Made by a program: the position numbers and the translations under genes. A DNA stretch of 64,000 nucleotides, from positions 1 to 64,000 of the forward strand of contig NZ_BMGM01000004.1 in the NCBI RefSeq assembly GCF_014640195.1, written 5' to 3'. This DNA is from Psychroflexus planctonicus (GTDB lineage: Bacteria > Bacteroidota > Bacteroidia > Flavobacteriales > Flavobacteriaceae). The number at the start of each line of letters is the position of its first letter. Within the stretch, counting starts at the first letter, position 1. This document shows, one piece after another, positions 1 through 7,243 of the stretch. The notes beneath the pieces were generated by a model. That model made no database searches. It was not told where the DNA came from and saw only the letters and a list, made by a program, of their open reading frames with translations.

Positions 1-1
1 C

Positions 2-838
2 TTCTGTAGCTCAGCTGAACAGCAAAGCTTTGAAATCAGAGTCAATCCAATACCACTAGTAGACATTACAGACATGGATGGAGCGATTGTATGTATTGAC
101 CCCCAAACTGGTGAAGTGATTGAAACCGACTTCTCTCCACCGATATTAGACACCGAACTCAGCGAAGAAGATTACGCTTTTGAATGGACACTCAACGGAA
201 ACCCAATAGCTTTTACAGGAAGTGCTTATGCGGTAGAAGGACCTGGAACCTACACGGTAACGGTAACCGATTTAACCAACAACTTGACGAGTTGTCAAGC
301 ATCAAGCACAGCCGAAATCATTCAAAGCAATGGACCGGATTTTGAAGTGAATGTATTGAGTCAAGCCTTTGATGGGAGCCATAGTGTAGAGGTAACCAAC
401 ATTCAAGGCGATGGCAATTATGAGTTTTCGATAGACAACGGACCTTGGAGAAGTTTATCCGAAGGAGAACAAAGCATTATCTTCACTGATTTAGAAGCAG
501 GCGACCGAGTAGTACGCGGAAGAGATGTAGGCGGTTGTGGAGAAGTAACAATCCCTGTTTCGTTGATTGATTATCCCCAATTTTTCACTCCAAATGAAGA
601 CGGTTACAACGACCGATGGAATATTATTGGATTAGCGAATCAAAGTAATGCAAAGATTTACATTTTTGATCGATACGGAAAGCTATTAAAACAACTCAGT
701 CCAAGTAGTCCAGGATGGGATGGCACCTATAACGGAAAAGCCTTACCTGGAAACGATTATTGGTTCAGTGTTCAGTATGAAGAACCATCAAGTGGAGTTA
801 GAAAAGAGTTTAAAGCGAATTTTACTTTAAAAAGATAA
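2..838 (+). CDS. Secreted protein with type B T9SS sorting domain (3' part)
   Basis: The reading frame is open from base 2, so the gene begins upstream of the window; 278 residues are visible. The last ~90 residues form the gliding-motility-associated C-terminal (type B) sorting domain of the type IX secretion system: the motif FFTPNEDGYNDRWNIIG is followed by IYIFDRYGKLL and a WDGTYNG turn. Proteins with this end are carried across the outer membrane and are usually adhesins or gliding-related surface proteins. Upstream residues resemble Ig/PKD-like repeats (GTYTVTVTD), common in flavobacterial adhesins. The sorting domain is clear; the function of the missing N-terminal part is unknown. Confidence 0.85.
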   Translation, partial: FCSSAEQQSFEIRVNPIPLVDITDMDGAIVCIDPQTGEVIETDFSPPILDTELSEEDYAFEWTLNGNPIAFTGSAYAVEGPGTYTVTVTDLTNNLTSCQASSTAEIIQSNGPDFEVNVLSQAFDGSHSVEVTNIQGDGNYEFSIDNGPWRSLSEGEQSIIFTDLEAGDRVVRGRDVGGCGEVTIPVSLIDYPQFFTPNEDGYNDRWNIIGLANQSNAKIYIFDRYGKLLKQLSPSSPGWDGTYNGKALPGNDYWFSVQYEEPSSGVRKEFKANFTLKR

Positions 839-1230
839 ATTACAAAATTAACTGTCATACCACACTTGATGTGGTATCTCATGCCTGAGAAATAGAATTA
901 TTGTATTAAGCAACCGCAGAACTAAACACAAACAGATGCCGTATATCGGTTTCACGGATTGCAAATCCGCGAACTCACAAATCCGCGAGCTCACCGTTTT
1001 GTTTCACAGATTACAAAAAATCTGGTTACTAGATTTCAGCTACCGATTGTAGTGGTTACCCTGCACAGCTGAAGCTTATATTTTTAGCCTTTTGTAGAGC
1101 GACTTTAGAAGCTCTAGCAAATTGCATAAAAATAATGCTGAAGAGGGAAGCGTAAAAACGAAAAGCGGGCTAAAGCCGCCTTAAAAAAATCTATTCGATA
1201 TTTTCATTGTTTTTTGCTTAATTGAATGCT
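839..1230. other. Non-coding gap with a hairpin and a short tandem repeat
   Basis: No credible gene is seen. ATACCACA and TGTGGTAT (857-877) form an 8-bp stem that may end the upstream transcript, though no T-tract follows. At 962-993 the 16-bp unit CAAATCCGCGARCTCA is repeated twice head to tail. The rest looks like decayed repeat material. Confidence 0.5.
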
Positions 1231-1238
1231 TATTTTTG
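1231..1238 (+). promoter_or_regulatory. -7 promoter element (TATTTTTG)
   Basis: This matches the Bacteroidota -7 consensus TAnnTTTG, with a TTG about 21 nt upstream. It lies 19 nt before the ATG at 1258 and downstream of the alternative ATG at 1222, so it argues for the 1258 start. Confidence 0.55.
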
Positions 1239-1257
1239 CTTTTGTAATAAAGAAGAG

Positions 1258-1641
1258 ATGATGCATCAATTAATTTGGGTTTTTGCTAGTTTTGGTGGAG
1301 CAATGTTAACTTACTTTTTTCAAAGAATTGGATTAAATGTGGTTGTTGCATCTTGCTGTGTTGGTTTACTAGGTGCGCTTTTAAGCTATTTGTTAAAGAT
1401 GCCACATTTAGCTTACGTTATTTTTGCAGGCAGTTTTGTTGGTATGACAAGTCCCAAAGTTGGAGGTTACGGATTTGTTGTTATTGCAAGTATATTCTGT
1501 GGAATAGTTTACGGTCAGTCTTTAAAATTGTTTGAAGGTTTTGGAGGTAAACTTGGTGCAACCGCTTTTGTAAGTTCGGTTTCTACTCATTATTTACTTA
1601 GTGTTTTAAAAAAGGTTTTAAAATTGAAGCTGTTAAAATAG
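1258..1641 (+). CDS. Small integral membrane protein, function unknown
   Basis: The 127-residue protein is almost entirely hydrophobic, with about four membrane segments (around residues 5-20, 27-47, 52-65 and 70-92) and a basic tail (KKVLKLKLLK). No catalytic motif is recognised. An ATG at 1222 is possible but lies upstream of a good -7 element. The ATG at 1258 (or 1261) follows AGAAGAG, a plausible ribosome site, and is preferred. The gene precedes pcm by only ~30 nt and may share its transcript. Function cannot be deduced. Confidence 0.65.
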   Translation: MMHQLIWVFASFGGAMLTYFFQRIGLNVVVASCCVGLLGALLSYLLKMPHLAYVIFAGSFVGMTSPKVGGYGFVVIASIFCGIVYGQSLKLFEGFGGKLGATAFVSSVSTHYLLSVLKKVLKLKLLK

Positions 1642-1669
1642 CTTTCTTATAAATAGCGTATTATATAAT

Positions 1670-2311
1670 TTGGAAGATAATTTTAGACATCAGGGCAAAC
1701 GTAAACTTTTGGTTGAAAAACTAAAAGAGAAAGGCATTGAAGATAGTGCCGTGTTGGATGCGATTTTGCAAATTCCTAGGCATTTGTTTTTGGATTCGAG
1801 TTTTGAAGATCATGCTTACCAAGATAAGGCTTTTCCGATTGCTGCAGGACAAACTATTTCTCAACCCTTTACCGTTGCTTTTCAAACGCAATTATTAGCT
1901 TTAAAAAAAGGTGAAAAAGTTCTTGAAATAGGTACAGGTAGTGGATATCAAACTGCAGTTTTGTGCAAAATGGGAGCAAAGGTGTACACCATAGAACGAC
2001 AGCATGAATTGTATAAAAAAACAAGTTTATTTTTGAAAAAATTAGGGTTTAGACCCAAATATGCTTCATTTGGAGATGGTTATCAAGGCTTAAAAGAATA
2101 TGCTCCTTATGATAAAATTTTGGTTACGGCAGGAGCGCCTTTTATACCAAAAGCTTTAATGGCTCAATTAAAAGTAGGCGGGAAGTTGGTTATTCCTGTT
2201 GGTGAAGATCCACAAATTATGACCGTTTTGATTCGGAAAAGCCAAAAAAGTTTTGAAAAAGAAACCTACGGAGAATTTAGATTTGTACCTTTATTAGAAG
2301 ATAAAAACTGA
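1670..2311 (+). CDS. pcm: Protein-L-isoaspartate O-methyltransferase
   Basis: Methylates L-isoaspartyl residues in aged proteins with S-adenosylmethionine, starting their repair in the cytoplasm. The 213-residue product has the family hallmarks: an N-terminal HQGKRKLL segment, AGQTISQPF(TV) around residue 62, and the SAM-binding motif VLEIGTGSGYQT near residue 84. Length is normal. The start appears to be TTG at 1670, since no in-frame ATG precedes the conserved region. The stop overlaps the next ATG by one base (TGATG), indicating translational coupling to the peptidase-like gene. Confidence 0.92.
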   Translation: MEDNFRHQGKRKLLVEKLKEKGIEDSAVLDAILQIPRHLFLDSSFEDHAYQDKAFPIAAGQTISQPFTVAFQTQLLALKKGEKVLEIGTGSGYQTAVLCKMGAKVYTIERQHELYKKTSLFLKKLGFRPKYASFGDGYQGLKEYAPYDKILVTAGAPFIPKALMAQLKVGGKLVIPVGEDPQIMTVLIRKSQKSFEKETYGEFRFVPLLEDKN

Positions 2312-3606
2312 TGTTTAGAAATCTATTTATACTTATTTTTTTGTGCTTGAGTTGGCTTGGGCTTTCGCAAGATTATGAAAGTTATGTTATAGGGAATACA
2401 ACTGATGTAGATACACAACCCAATTTTGGTATTTGCCTGATGGGTGGAGCTCAGGAAGACGACAATGCCATGCAATGGTTTTTAAATCGAGCTGATGGTG
2501 GTGATGTGGTGGTTATTCGAACTTCGGGTAGCGATGCTTACAACAATTATTTTTTTAATGAATTGGGAGTGACTATCAATTCAGTTGAAACTTTGGTGAT
2601 TAATAACGAAGATGGTTCAATAGATCCTTATGTTTTGGATAAAGTTGCCAATGCAGAAGCCATTTGGTTTGCCGGTGGAAATCAAGCTACTTACGTGAAT
2701 TACTTTAAAGACAATGCCTTTATGGATTTGCTGAATGCACATGTTAATGTGAAGCAAGCTCCTATTGGTGGAACCAGCGCAGGAATGGCTATTATGAGCG
2801 AGTTTTATTTTGATGCCATCAACGGGTCGGTTACTTCGGTTGATGCGCTTAATGATCCGTTTCATAACTCGGTTTCCATTGGTCAAGGTAGTTTTTTAGA
2901 CTTTCCGTTTTTAGAAAATACCATCACGGATACACATTACGATAATCCAGACAGAAAAGGAAGACATATTGCTTTTTTGTCCAGAATTGTAGATGAAACA
3001 GGAGAACGTGCTTTTGGCATTGCTGCAGAAGAATTTGTTGGTATTTGTATTGATCAAGATGGAGAAGCTAGTGTTTTTGGTGAGTTTCCAAATTTTGATG
3101 ATTTTGCATATTTTATTCAAGTAAACTGTGTTGAAGATTTTATTCCTGAACAATTTAGTGCTGACACACCTTTAACTTGGAATTTGAATAATGAAGCTAT
3201 TAAAGCATACAAAATTCCAGGAACAGCTACCGGAAATAACAGCTTTGATGTATATGATTGGGAAAGTGGAAACGGCGGAAGTTGGGAACATTGGTGGGTA
3301 GAAAATGGCAATTTAGAAACTGAAATTGGAACTGCTATTGATTGTGAATCGCTTAATACAGTTGATTTTGAGAATAAAAAAGTACACATATATCCTAATC
3401 CTTTTACCCATCGTTTATATGTAGATTTTCCAGATGAATTAATTGTTACTTCGGTTACGATTTTTGACTTAAATGGAAGAAAATATCTTTTTAGTAAAAA
3501 AGTTGATTCTTCTATTTTGCAAGTTGAAGATTTACAAACTGGAATTTATTTCTTGCAACTACAAACCAATCAGGGAGTAATTACCGAAAAGTTGATTAAA
3601 AACTAA
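2311..3606 (+). CDS. Cyanophycinase-like S51 family protein with type A T9SS sorting domain
   Basis: A secreted peptidase-like protein of 431 residues. A signal peptide (FILIFLCLSWLGLSQ) precedes a cyanophycinase-like domain: the nucleophile elbow GGTSAGMA near residue 152 carries the catalytic Ser, and DTHYDNPDRKGRH near residue 209 matches the family DxH...GR block. Residues ~360-431 form a type A T9SS sorting domain (VHIYPNPF, GIYFLQL, EKLIKN), so the mature enzyme is exported and surface-bound or released. The family cleaves cyanophycin or beta-aspartyl peptides. Lying directly behind pcm, which also acts on isoaspartyl bonds, the pair may handle isoaspartyl or beta-linked aspartate peptides; that link is an inference. 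Confidence 0.82.
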   Translation: MFRNLFILIFLCLSWLGLSQDYESYVIGNTTDVDTQPNFGICLMGGAQEDDNAMQWFLNRADGGDVVVIRTSGSDAYNNYFFNELGVTINSVETLVINNEDGSIDPYVLDKVANAEAIWFAGGNQATYVNYFKDNAFMDLLNAHVNVKQAPIGGTSAGMAIMSEFYFDAINGSVTSVDALNDPFHNSVSIGQGSFLDFPFLENTITDTHYDNPDRKGRHIAFLSRIVDETGERAFGIAAEEFVGICIDQDGEASVFGEFPNFDDFAYFIQVNCVEDFIPEQFSADTPLTWNLNNEAIKAYKIPGTATGNNSFDVYDWESGNGGSWEHWWVENGNLETEIGTAIDCESLNTVDFENKKVHIYPNPFTHRLYVDFPDELIVTSVTIFDLNGRKYLFSKKVDSSILQVEDLQTGIYFLQLQTNQGVITEKLIKN

Positions 3607-3652
3607 ATTGAATTTTTTGTAAACACTTAAGTTAAAAAATTCTTGAACTGAA

Positions 3653-3683
3653 TTTGCTTAACTATGAAATTAGACTATATTTG
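3653..3683 (+). promoter_or_regulatory. tRNA-Arg promoter
   Basis: A -33 element TTTG (3653-3656), a 19-nt spacer and a -7 element TATATTTG (3676-3683) match the Bacteroidota housekeeping promoter. The tRNA begins 13 nt further on. Confidence 0.75.
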
Positions 3684-3695
3684 CACTCCCAAATC

Positions 3696-3769
3696 GGCCT
3701 CGTGGCGCAACTGAATAGCGCATCTGATTACGGCTCAGAAGGTTGCAGGTTTGAATCCTGCCGAGGTCA
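3696..3769 (+). tRNA. tRNA-Arg (ACG)
   Basis: All arms fold by eye. The acceptor stem GGCCTCG pairs with CGAGGTC (one G-U), the D-arm is GCGC/GCGC, the anticodon stem TCTGA/TCAGA encloses TTACGGC with anticodon ACG, and the T-arm is GCAGG/CCTGC. Discriminator base A; no CCA is encoded. The 3' end (3758-3769) is the integration site of the downstream island, whose insertion restores the last bases of the gene. Confidence 0.95.
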
Positions 3770-3770
3770 C
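3758..3770 (+). repeat. attL core direct repeat
   Basis: CTGCCGAGGTCAC overlaps the T-arm and acceptor end of tRNA-Arg. It matches 17240-17252 exactly. Confidence 0.88.
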
Positions 3771-3778
3771 TCTTTAAT

Positions 3779-3818
3779 AACCCTAAATACTTATTTTGTA
3801 AGTGTTTAGGGTTTTTTT
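3779..3818 (+). terminator. Terminator behind tRNA-Arg, supplied by the island
   Basis: AACCCTAAATACTTA pairs with TAAGTGTTTAGGGTT over 15 bp (one G-U), followed by a run of T. It lies inside attL, so it belongs to the island; the original tRNA terminator now appears to be at 17266-17292. Confidence 0.85.
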
Positions 3819-3828
3819 ATTATATTTG

Positions 3829-3849
3829 TTTGCCCACATTTTTGCCCAC
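3829..3849 (+). repeat. Integrase arm-type repeats, left end
   Basis: TTTGCCCAC occurs twice (3829-3837 and 3841-3849) with a 12-bp period. The same pattern (TTTGACCAC and TTTGTCCAC, 12-bp period) lies at 17105-17125 beside the integrase gene. Such repeats are typical integrase or excisionase binding sites. Confidence 0.65.
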
Positions 3850-3858
3850 AAATAACTA

Positions 3859-4794
3859 ATGGAAATATATAATATAAATTCAAATTTCGACTTATTTAGG
3901 TTTAAAGATTTTGATAATCATAATTTATCATCACCCGAAGATATTCAAAGACATCTTTTAAACTTTGTCTCTTTCAATATCAATTTAGTTAACTCCAAGG
4001 GGCATATTTTGAAATCAGACCCTAACCAGCGTAAATTTGAAAATTTGTTTAATGAAATATCTGATAGGAAACCATATGATTTTTTTAATATGCTAATTTC
4101 GATTTATCCTTCAGTAATTTTTTCTGATGATATGTTTAAAATTGATAAGTGGAAGATTTTAAAAAACACTTTTAAAAGTCTTGAAAATGAAGATAACCGT
4201 CTTTTAAAGTCAGCAATTAATTTCCGTTTAAATATTAGTGAAATTGAAATAGAATTAAATAAGATAAAAGATTTTGATTATGCAGAGATTGATAAGTCGA
4301 TTGTTTATCAAAACCTTTTTAAATCATTATACAAATATTTGTTTGTCTTATTTTCTGAATCAATTGAATTTCCTGTACCACAAAATCACCAAAGCGATTT
4401 AGGAACATCTTTCAGTTTTGACTTTAAATCATTAAAAAATGAAGTTGAAAAACGATTACACACTTTAAATTCTAACGATTTTTCAAAAAAAAAATCTTCT
4501 AAAGATTACTTGAATAATGTATGTGAAAGTGCAAAACTCACACAAATCGAAAATTTAAATTATTTTTTGGTATTAATACAGCCTTATGCAAAGCATACTA
4601 CAGCTAGAAAAGAAATTTATAATTCCTTTTTGAAACCTTTAAAAGTAGATAATGAAAAGACAAAATATAGGGCGTCTAGTATTTTGAAGAATATTACTAG
4701 AATTGTTATAGTCCCACTTTTTCAGCCTGTTTTTGGTAATTATCAAGATGAAGAAAACTTTGTTCGCCTTTGTGATAACCTTTCTAGAAACTAG
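3859..4794 (+). CDS. Unknown island protein, alpha-helical
   Basis: A 311-residue protein without a recognised domain, signal peptide or membrane segment. It is rich in Phe, Asn, Lys and Leu and predicted by eye to be mostly helical, with a charged middle (EIEIELNKIKDF) and a C-terminal segment reading ILKNITRIVIVPLFQPVF. It is the first gene inside attL and its start follows the arm repeats by 9 nt, so its expression may be linked to integration state. Functions such as element control or defence cannot be separated from sequence alone. The long open frame with AT-rich codon use supports a real gene. Confidence 0.7.
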   Translation: MEIYNINSNFDLFRFKDFDNHNLSSPEDIQRHLLNFVSFNINLVNSKGHILKSDPNQRKFENLFNEISDRKPYDFFNMLISIYPSVIFSDDMFKIDKWKILKNTFKSLENEDNRLLKSAINFRLNISEIEIELNKIKDFDYAEIDKSIVYQNLFKSLYKYLFVLFSESIEFPVPQNHQSDLGTSFSFDFKSLKNEVEKRLHTLNSNDFSKKKSSKDYLNNVCESAKLTQIENLNYFLVLIQPYAKHTTARKEIYNSFLKPLKVDNEKTKYRASSILKNITRIVIVPLFQPVFGNYQDEENFVRLCDNLSRN

Positions 4795-4955
4795 CATTTC
4801 TTAAATATTTTTCATCCCCTGTACAATTTCTGCTTAGTGCTTACTAAAAACTTTTCAATTACCATCCGTAGCTTTTTCTTCCTTTAACACTTTTTCTACG
4901 TGTGTAGCTTTCAGAACATAAATTAGTTTTACATCAAATTACAAAAGTGGAAAAA

Positions 4956-5147
4956 ATGAATTATATCAGTAGAAAACAAGCCGCCGAATTAATAGGCGTT
5001 AGCACCAAAACGATTGACAGAATGCTTCGTGATGGTCGTATTAACGGCTTTAAACCATTTGGTAGTACTAGAGTTTTAATTTATTCTTCTAGTCTTAAAA
5101 AAGAGAATTTAGTATCTCCTAAACCCATTTATCAAAACAATTTCTAA
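4956..5147 (+). CDS. Excisionase-type helix-turn-helix protein
   Basis: A 63-residue protein consisting of one MerR/excisionase-like winged helix (HTH_17 type): SRKQAAELIGVSTKTIDRML is the helix-turn-helix, followed by RDGRINGFKPFGSTRVLI, the usual wing. Proteins of this kind direct integrase towards excision or regulate mobile-element genes. An upstream GTG at 4947 would add three residues; ATG at 4956 is the more usual choice. It heads a run of same-strand genes that includes the HUH Rep and the short recombinase, so it probably controls or assists that module. Confidence 0.82.
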   Translation: MNYISRKQAAELIGVSTKTIDRMLRDGRINGFKPFGSTRVLIYSSSLKKENLVSPKPIYQNNF

Positions 5148-5296
5148 TTGTGTCAATATTCTTCTTTAAAAAGCATATTGGCAAGAGGTCAAAAAAACTT
5201 AATTCAATCGATAGATTATGACCTTTAAAAAGAAAGTTTATTCAAGCGTATTTCAAAGCGATTTCAAAAGAATATCTAACTACTAAAAACAGTACA

Positions 5297-5872
5297 ATGC
5301 TAAAATTTAAATACAAAATACCTTTAAGGGAGAAGTCTAATAAAGACACTAAGTTAACCAAAAATATTTCAGCACCAAAGCAAGAAATGTATGAAAAAAT
5401 ATTTAAAGATTTGAACACTGGCAAAGATGTTCGAATTAGTGATGTTGATTCTATTAAATATAAAAGAAATAAATTAATAAGCCATTTTTTTACAAAATAT
5501 AAAAATAGAAATAAATATCAATTCTTTGAATTTGGTATTCCTTACAATGTTTCAATATCAGTTACTCCTATAGTTCAAAAGATAAGGCGTAGATGTAAAG
5601 CTCAAGGTTTAAACCTTATAGCTTATATATGGGTTTATGATGTTGGTGATGAAAATTTTGGTGAGCATTATCACCTAGCTATCGCTACTAATCAAATTAC
5701 AAAATCTGAATATCCAGATGCTTTAAAAATTGACTTTCATAAGAAATCTATTCACGGAGCTTTTGTCCGTAATGCAAAGCGCTTTGAAAAATACTTAAAA
5801 AAAAAGGAGGTATTTGAACGTGGGTATCGCAAAAGAACATATGGAGCTTCAAAGAGTTTGAAAATTAATTAA
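5297..5872 (+). CDS. Rolling-circle (HUH) replication initiator-like protein
   Basis: A 191-residue protein with the signature of HUH endonucleases. GEHYHLAIATN near residue 121 contains the His-Tyr-His metal-binding motif, preceded by the strand YIWVYDVG. RFEKYLKKK near residue 165 provides a candidate nicking Tyr followed by Lys, and RTYGASKSLK at the end resembles the conserved R-x-[WY]-G-x-S-x-x-L tail of many phage and plasmid Rep proteins. HUH Reps nick one strand and start rolling-circle replication of ssDNA phages, plasmids and some integrative elements. No relaxase accessory gene or phage Zot gene is present. Family assignment rests on motifs only. Confidence 0.72.
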   Translation: MLKFKYKIPLREKSNKDTKLTKNISAPKQEMYEKIFKDLNTGKDVRISDVDSIKYKRNKLISHFFTKYKNRNKYQFFEFGIPYNVSISVTPIVQKIRRRCKAQGLNLIAYIWVYDVGDENFGEHYHLAIATNQITKSEYPDALKIDFHKKSIHGAFVRNAKRFEKYLKKKEVFERGYRKRTYGASKSLKIN

Positions 5873-5888
5873 TGCAAAATGTATAAAG

Positions 5889-6257
5889 ATGAAACAATTA
5901 AGAGAATGCCCTTTTAGTGGCGAGTTATTTAAACCTAAGCGTAGTAATCAAAAATTCGCTTCAAGTAAAAATAGAATAGCATATTATAATCAACAATACA
6001 GACAAAAGAGGTTGCCTTTAGAACGTATCAATCAGAAGCTGTTTTATAATTATAGCATATTGGAAATCGCTTTGGATAGTAAACAAAAAGTGTTGGTTAG
6101 TAAAGATTTTTTAATAGGCAGAGGTTATAATTTTGATTTACTTACTCATTTAATTGAGCTTGGTAACTATCCCTGCTTTGGCTTATACAACATTAGAATT
6201 ACTAGACTAGATAATAATCAATTTCAAATCCAAAAAGATGCCGATACCGATATATAA
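5889..6257 (+). CDS. Small island protein with decayed zinc-finger-like N-terminus
   Basis: A 122-residue protein starting 16 nt after the Rep gene. Its first 30 residues (CPFSGELFKPKRSNQKFASS) follow the pattern of short Bacteroidota zinc-finger proteins (CPxCGxxFxPKRSNQKYCS), but only one of the expected cysteines remains, so metal binding is doubtful. The rest is a basic middle and a compact C-terminal part (NYPCFGLYNIRITRLDNNQF). Its position suggests a role with Rep, for instance DNA binding. The last 20 bases overlap the start of the next small frame at 6238. Confidence 0.65.
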   Translation: MKQLRECPFSGELFKPKRSNQKFASSKNRIAYYNQQYRQKRLPLERINQKLFYNYSILEIALDSKQKVLVSKDFLIGRGYNFDLLTHLIELGNYPCFGLYNIRITRLDNNQFQIQKDADTDI

Positions 6258-6414
6258 CATAGAAAGCTCAGATTATATAGAAACAGCTATACAAACTAAC
6301 AGAAAGCTTACTGCATTTCTTGTTATTGGTTTTGGAGTAATTGCCTTAACTATTATTGCTGTGTTGTTAGAGAAAAATAATGAATTTAAAAATAAGGAAA
6401 ATGAAAAAGAATAG
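6238..6414 (+). CDS. 58-residue single-span membrane protein
   Basis: An ATG at 6238, overlapping the end of the preceding gene, opens a 58-codon frame ending with TAG at 6412-6414. A polar N-terminus (ETAIQTNRK) is followed by one membrane segment (AFLVIGFGVIALTIIAVLL) and a charged tail (EKNNEFKNKENEKE). It overlaps the start of the next membrane-protein gene by 14 bases in another frame, a compact phage-like arrangement. Short single-span proteins beside a HUH Rep recall coat or morphogenesis proteins of ssDNA phages, but no specific match can be claimed. Confidence 0.5.
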   Translation: MPIPIYNIESSDYIETAIQTNRKLTAFLVIGFGVIALTIIAVLLEKNNEFKNKENEKE

Positions 6415-6604
6415 TATAGCCGAACAGGCTAAAGAAGATTTTGTAGAAAGTATTTTGTCTAGCAAAGCTTTAGCTTTTGCAAAATATGCTTTGTTAGGTG
6501 TAGGTGTTATTTATGGATTAGGTTTTGTATTTAAAGTTTTAGCATATGCCAAATCTAATTTTAACGACTTAACACAAACGATGCAGTCTAATAATAGTAA
6601 TTAA
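6401..6604 (+). CDS. 67-residue single-span membrane protein
   Basis: The frame is also open from ATG 6380, but ATG 6401 (MKKNSIAEQAKEDFVES) is the likelier start. An amphipathic, acidic N-terminal helix is followed by a membrane segment (FAKYALLGVGVIYGLGFVFKVLAY) and a short polar tail. The layout (acidic amphipathic helix, hydrophobic span, basic/polar end) is like filamentous phage major coat proteins, although the order of charges is not identical and no processing site is evident. It could equally be a small membrane factor of an integrated plasmid. Confidence 0.55.
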   Translation: MKKNSIAEQAKEDFVESILSSKALAFAKYALLGVGVIYGLGFVFKVLAYAKSNFNDLTQTMQSNNSN

Positions 6605-6697
6605 TAAACATTGCCCATTATAATAGCAATTAGAAGGATGAGTCAAATTTAGTATTCATTATTTAGCTTATAATCTCACTTAATAAACACTTTAGTT

Positions 6698-7243
6698 ATG
6701 AATAAAAAATCGTTAGCAATAAATTTTGAAAGAGCGAAAATTTTTGCAGATTCTCGTATTTCAGCTTTTACTCTCTATATTCATATAGCTTTGGAAACAG
6801 GATTAAGAGTTGGCGACATCTTAAAGCTTAAAAAAATAGATTTTTTTAAAGAAAATGAATCTTGCTATGTTAAGTTTATAGCTCAAAAAACAAGAAAAAA
6901 AGCAATTCGACCAATAAGTATAAAAACTTACAATTTAGTTCAATTGTGTAGTCACACTGATGTTTTTAGGAATGATAAATACTCTTGTACTTATTCTAAA
7001 ACTTGGGTTAATAGAAACTTGCGAAAACACTTCAAAATTGATTATGAGCGAGCTAAGAATAAAGGTTATAACCTTAGCAGCCATAGTTTTCGTAAAGCTT
7101 CTGGATTATTAGTTTACGAGAATAATGGATTAGATGTAGCTCGAGATTTTTTGCAACACAGTAGCTATGATACTACAAAAGCTTATCTAGAACTAGAAGA
7201 AGCAGAACTAAATGAGCGCCTGATTAAGACTTTCAATTTTTAA
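6698..7243 (+). CDS. Minimal tyrosine recombinase (catalytic domain only)
   Basis: A 181-residue protein that starts almost directly with the catalytic domain of the tyrosine recombinase family. Expected residues are all visible: Arg I in ETGLRVGDIL (near 37), the beta-hairpin Lys in IAQKTRKKAIRPI (near 70), His-x-x-Arg in SSHSFRKASG (near 130), the second His in FLQHSSYDTT and the nucleophile Tyr in TKAYLELEE. The N-terminal core-binding and arm-binding domains of usual integrases (about 150-200 residues) are absent, and no open frame upstream would supply them. It may serve the Rep module as its own recombinase or resolve multimers. Confidence 0.82.
   Translation: MNKKSLAINFERAKIFADSRISAFTLYIHIALETGLRVGDILKLKKIDFFKENESCYVKFIAQKTRKKAIRPISIKTYNLVQLCSHTDVFRNDKYSCTYSKTWVNRNLRKHFKIDYERAKNKGYNLSSHSFRKASGLLVYENNGLDVARDFLQHSSYDTTKAYLELEEAELNERLIKTFNF

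Noticed and set aside
1222..1257. Upstream start for the 1258 membrane protein
   Set aside because: It would place the -7 promoter element inside the coding region and adds a Cys-rich stretch that does not look like protein of this type.
4956..7243. Complete inovirus prophage
   Set aside because: No Zot-type ATPase, adsorption protein or clear coat gene; only the Rep and small membrane proteins recall such phages.
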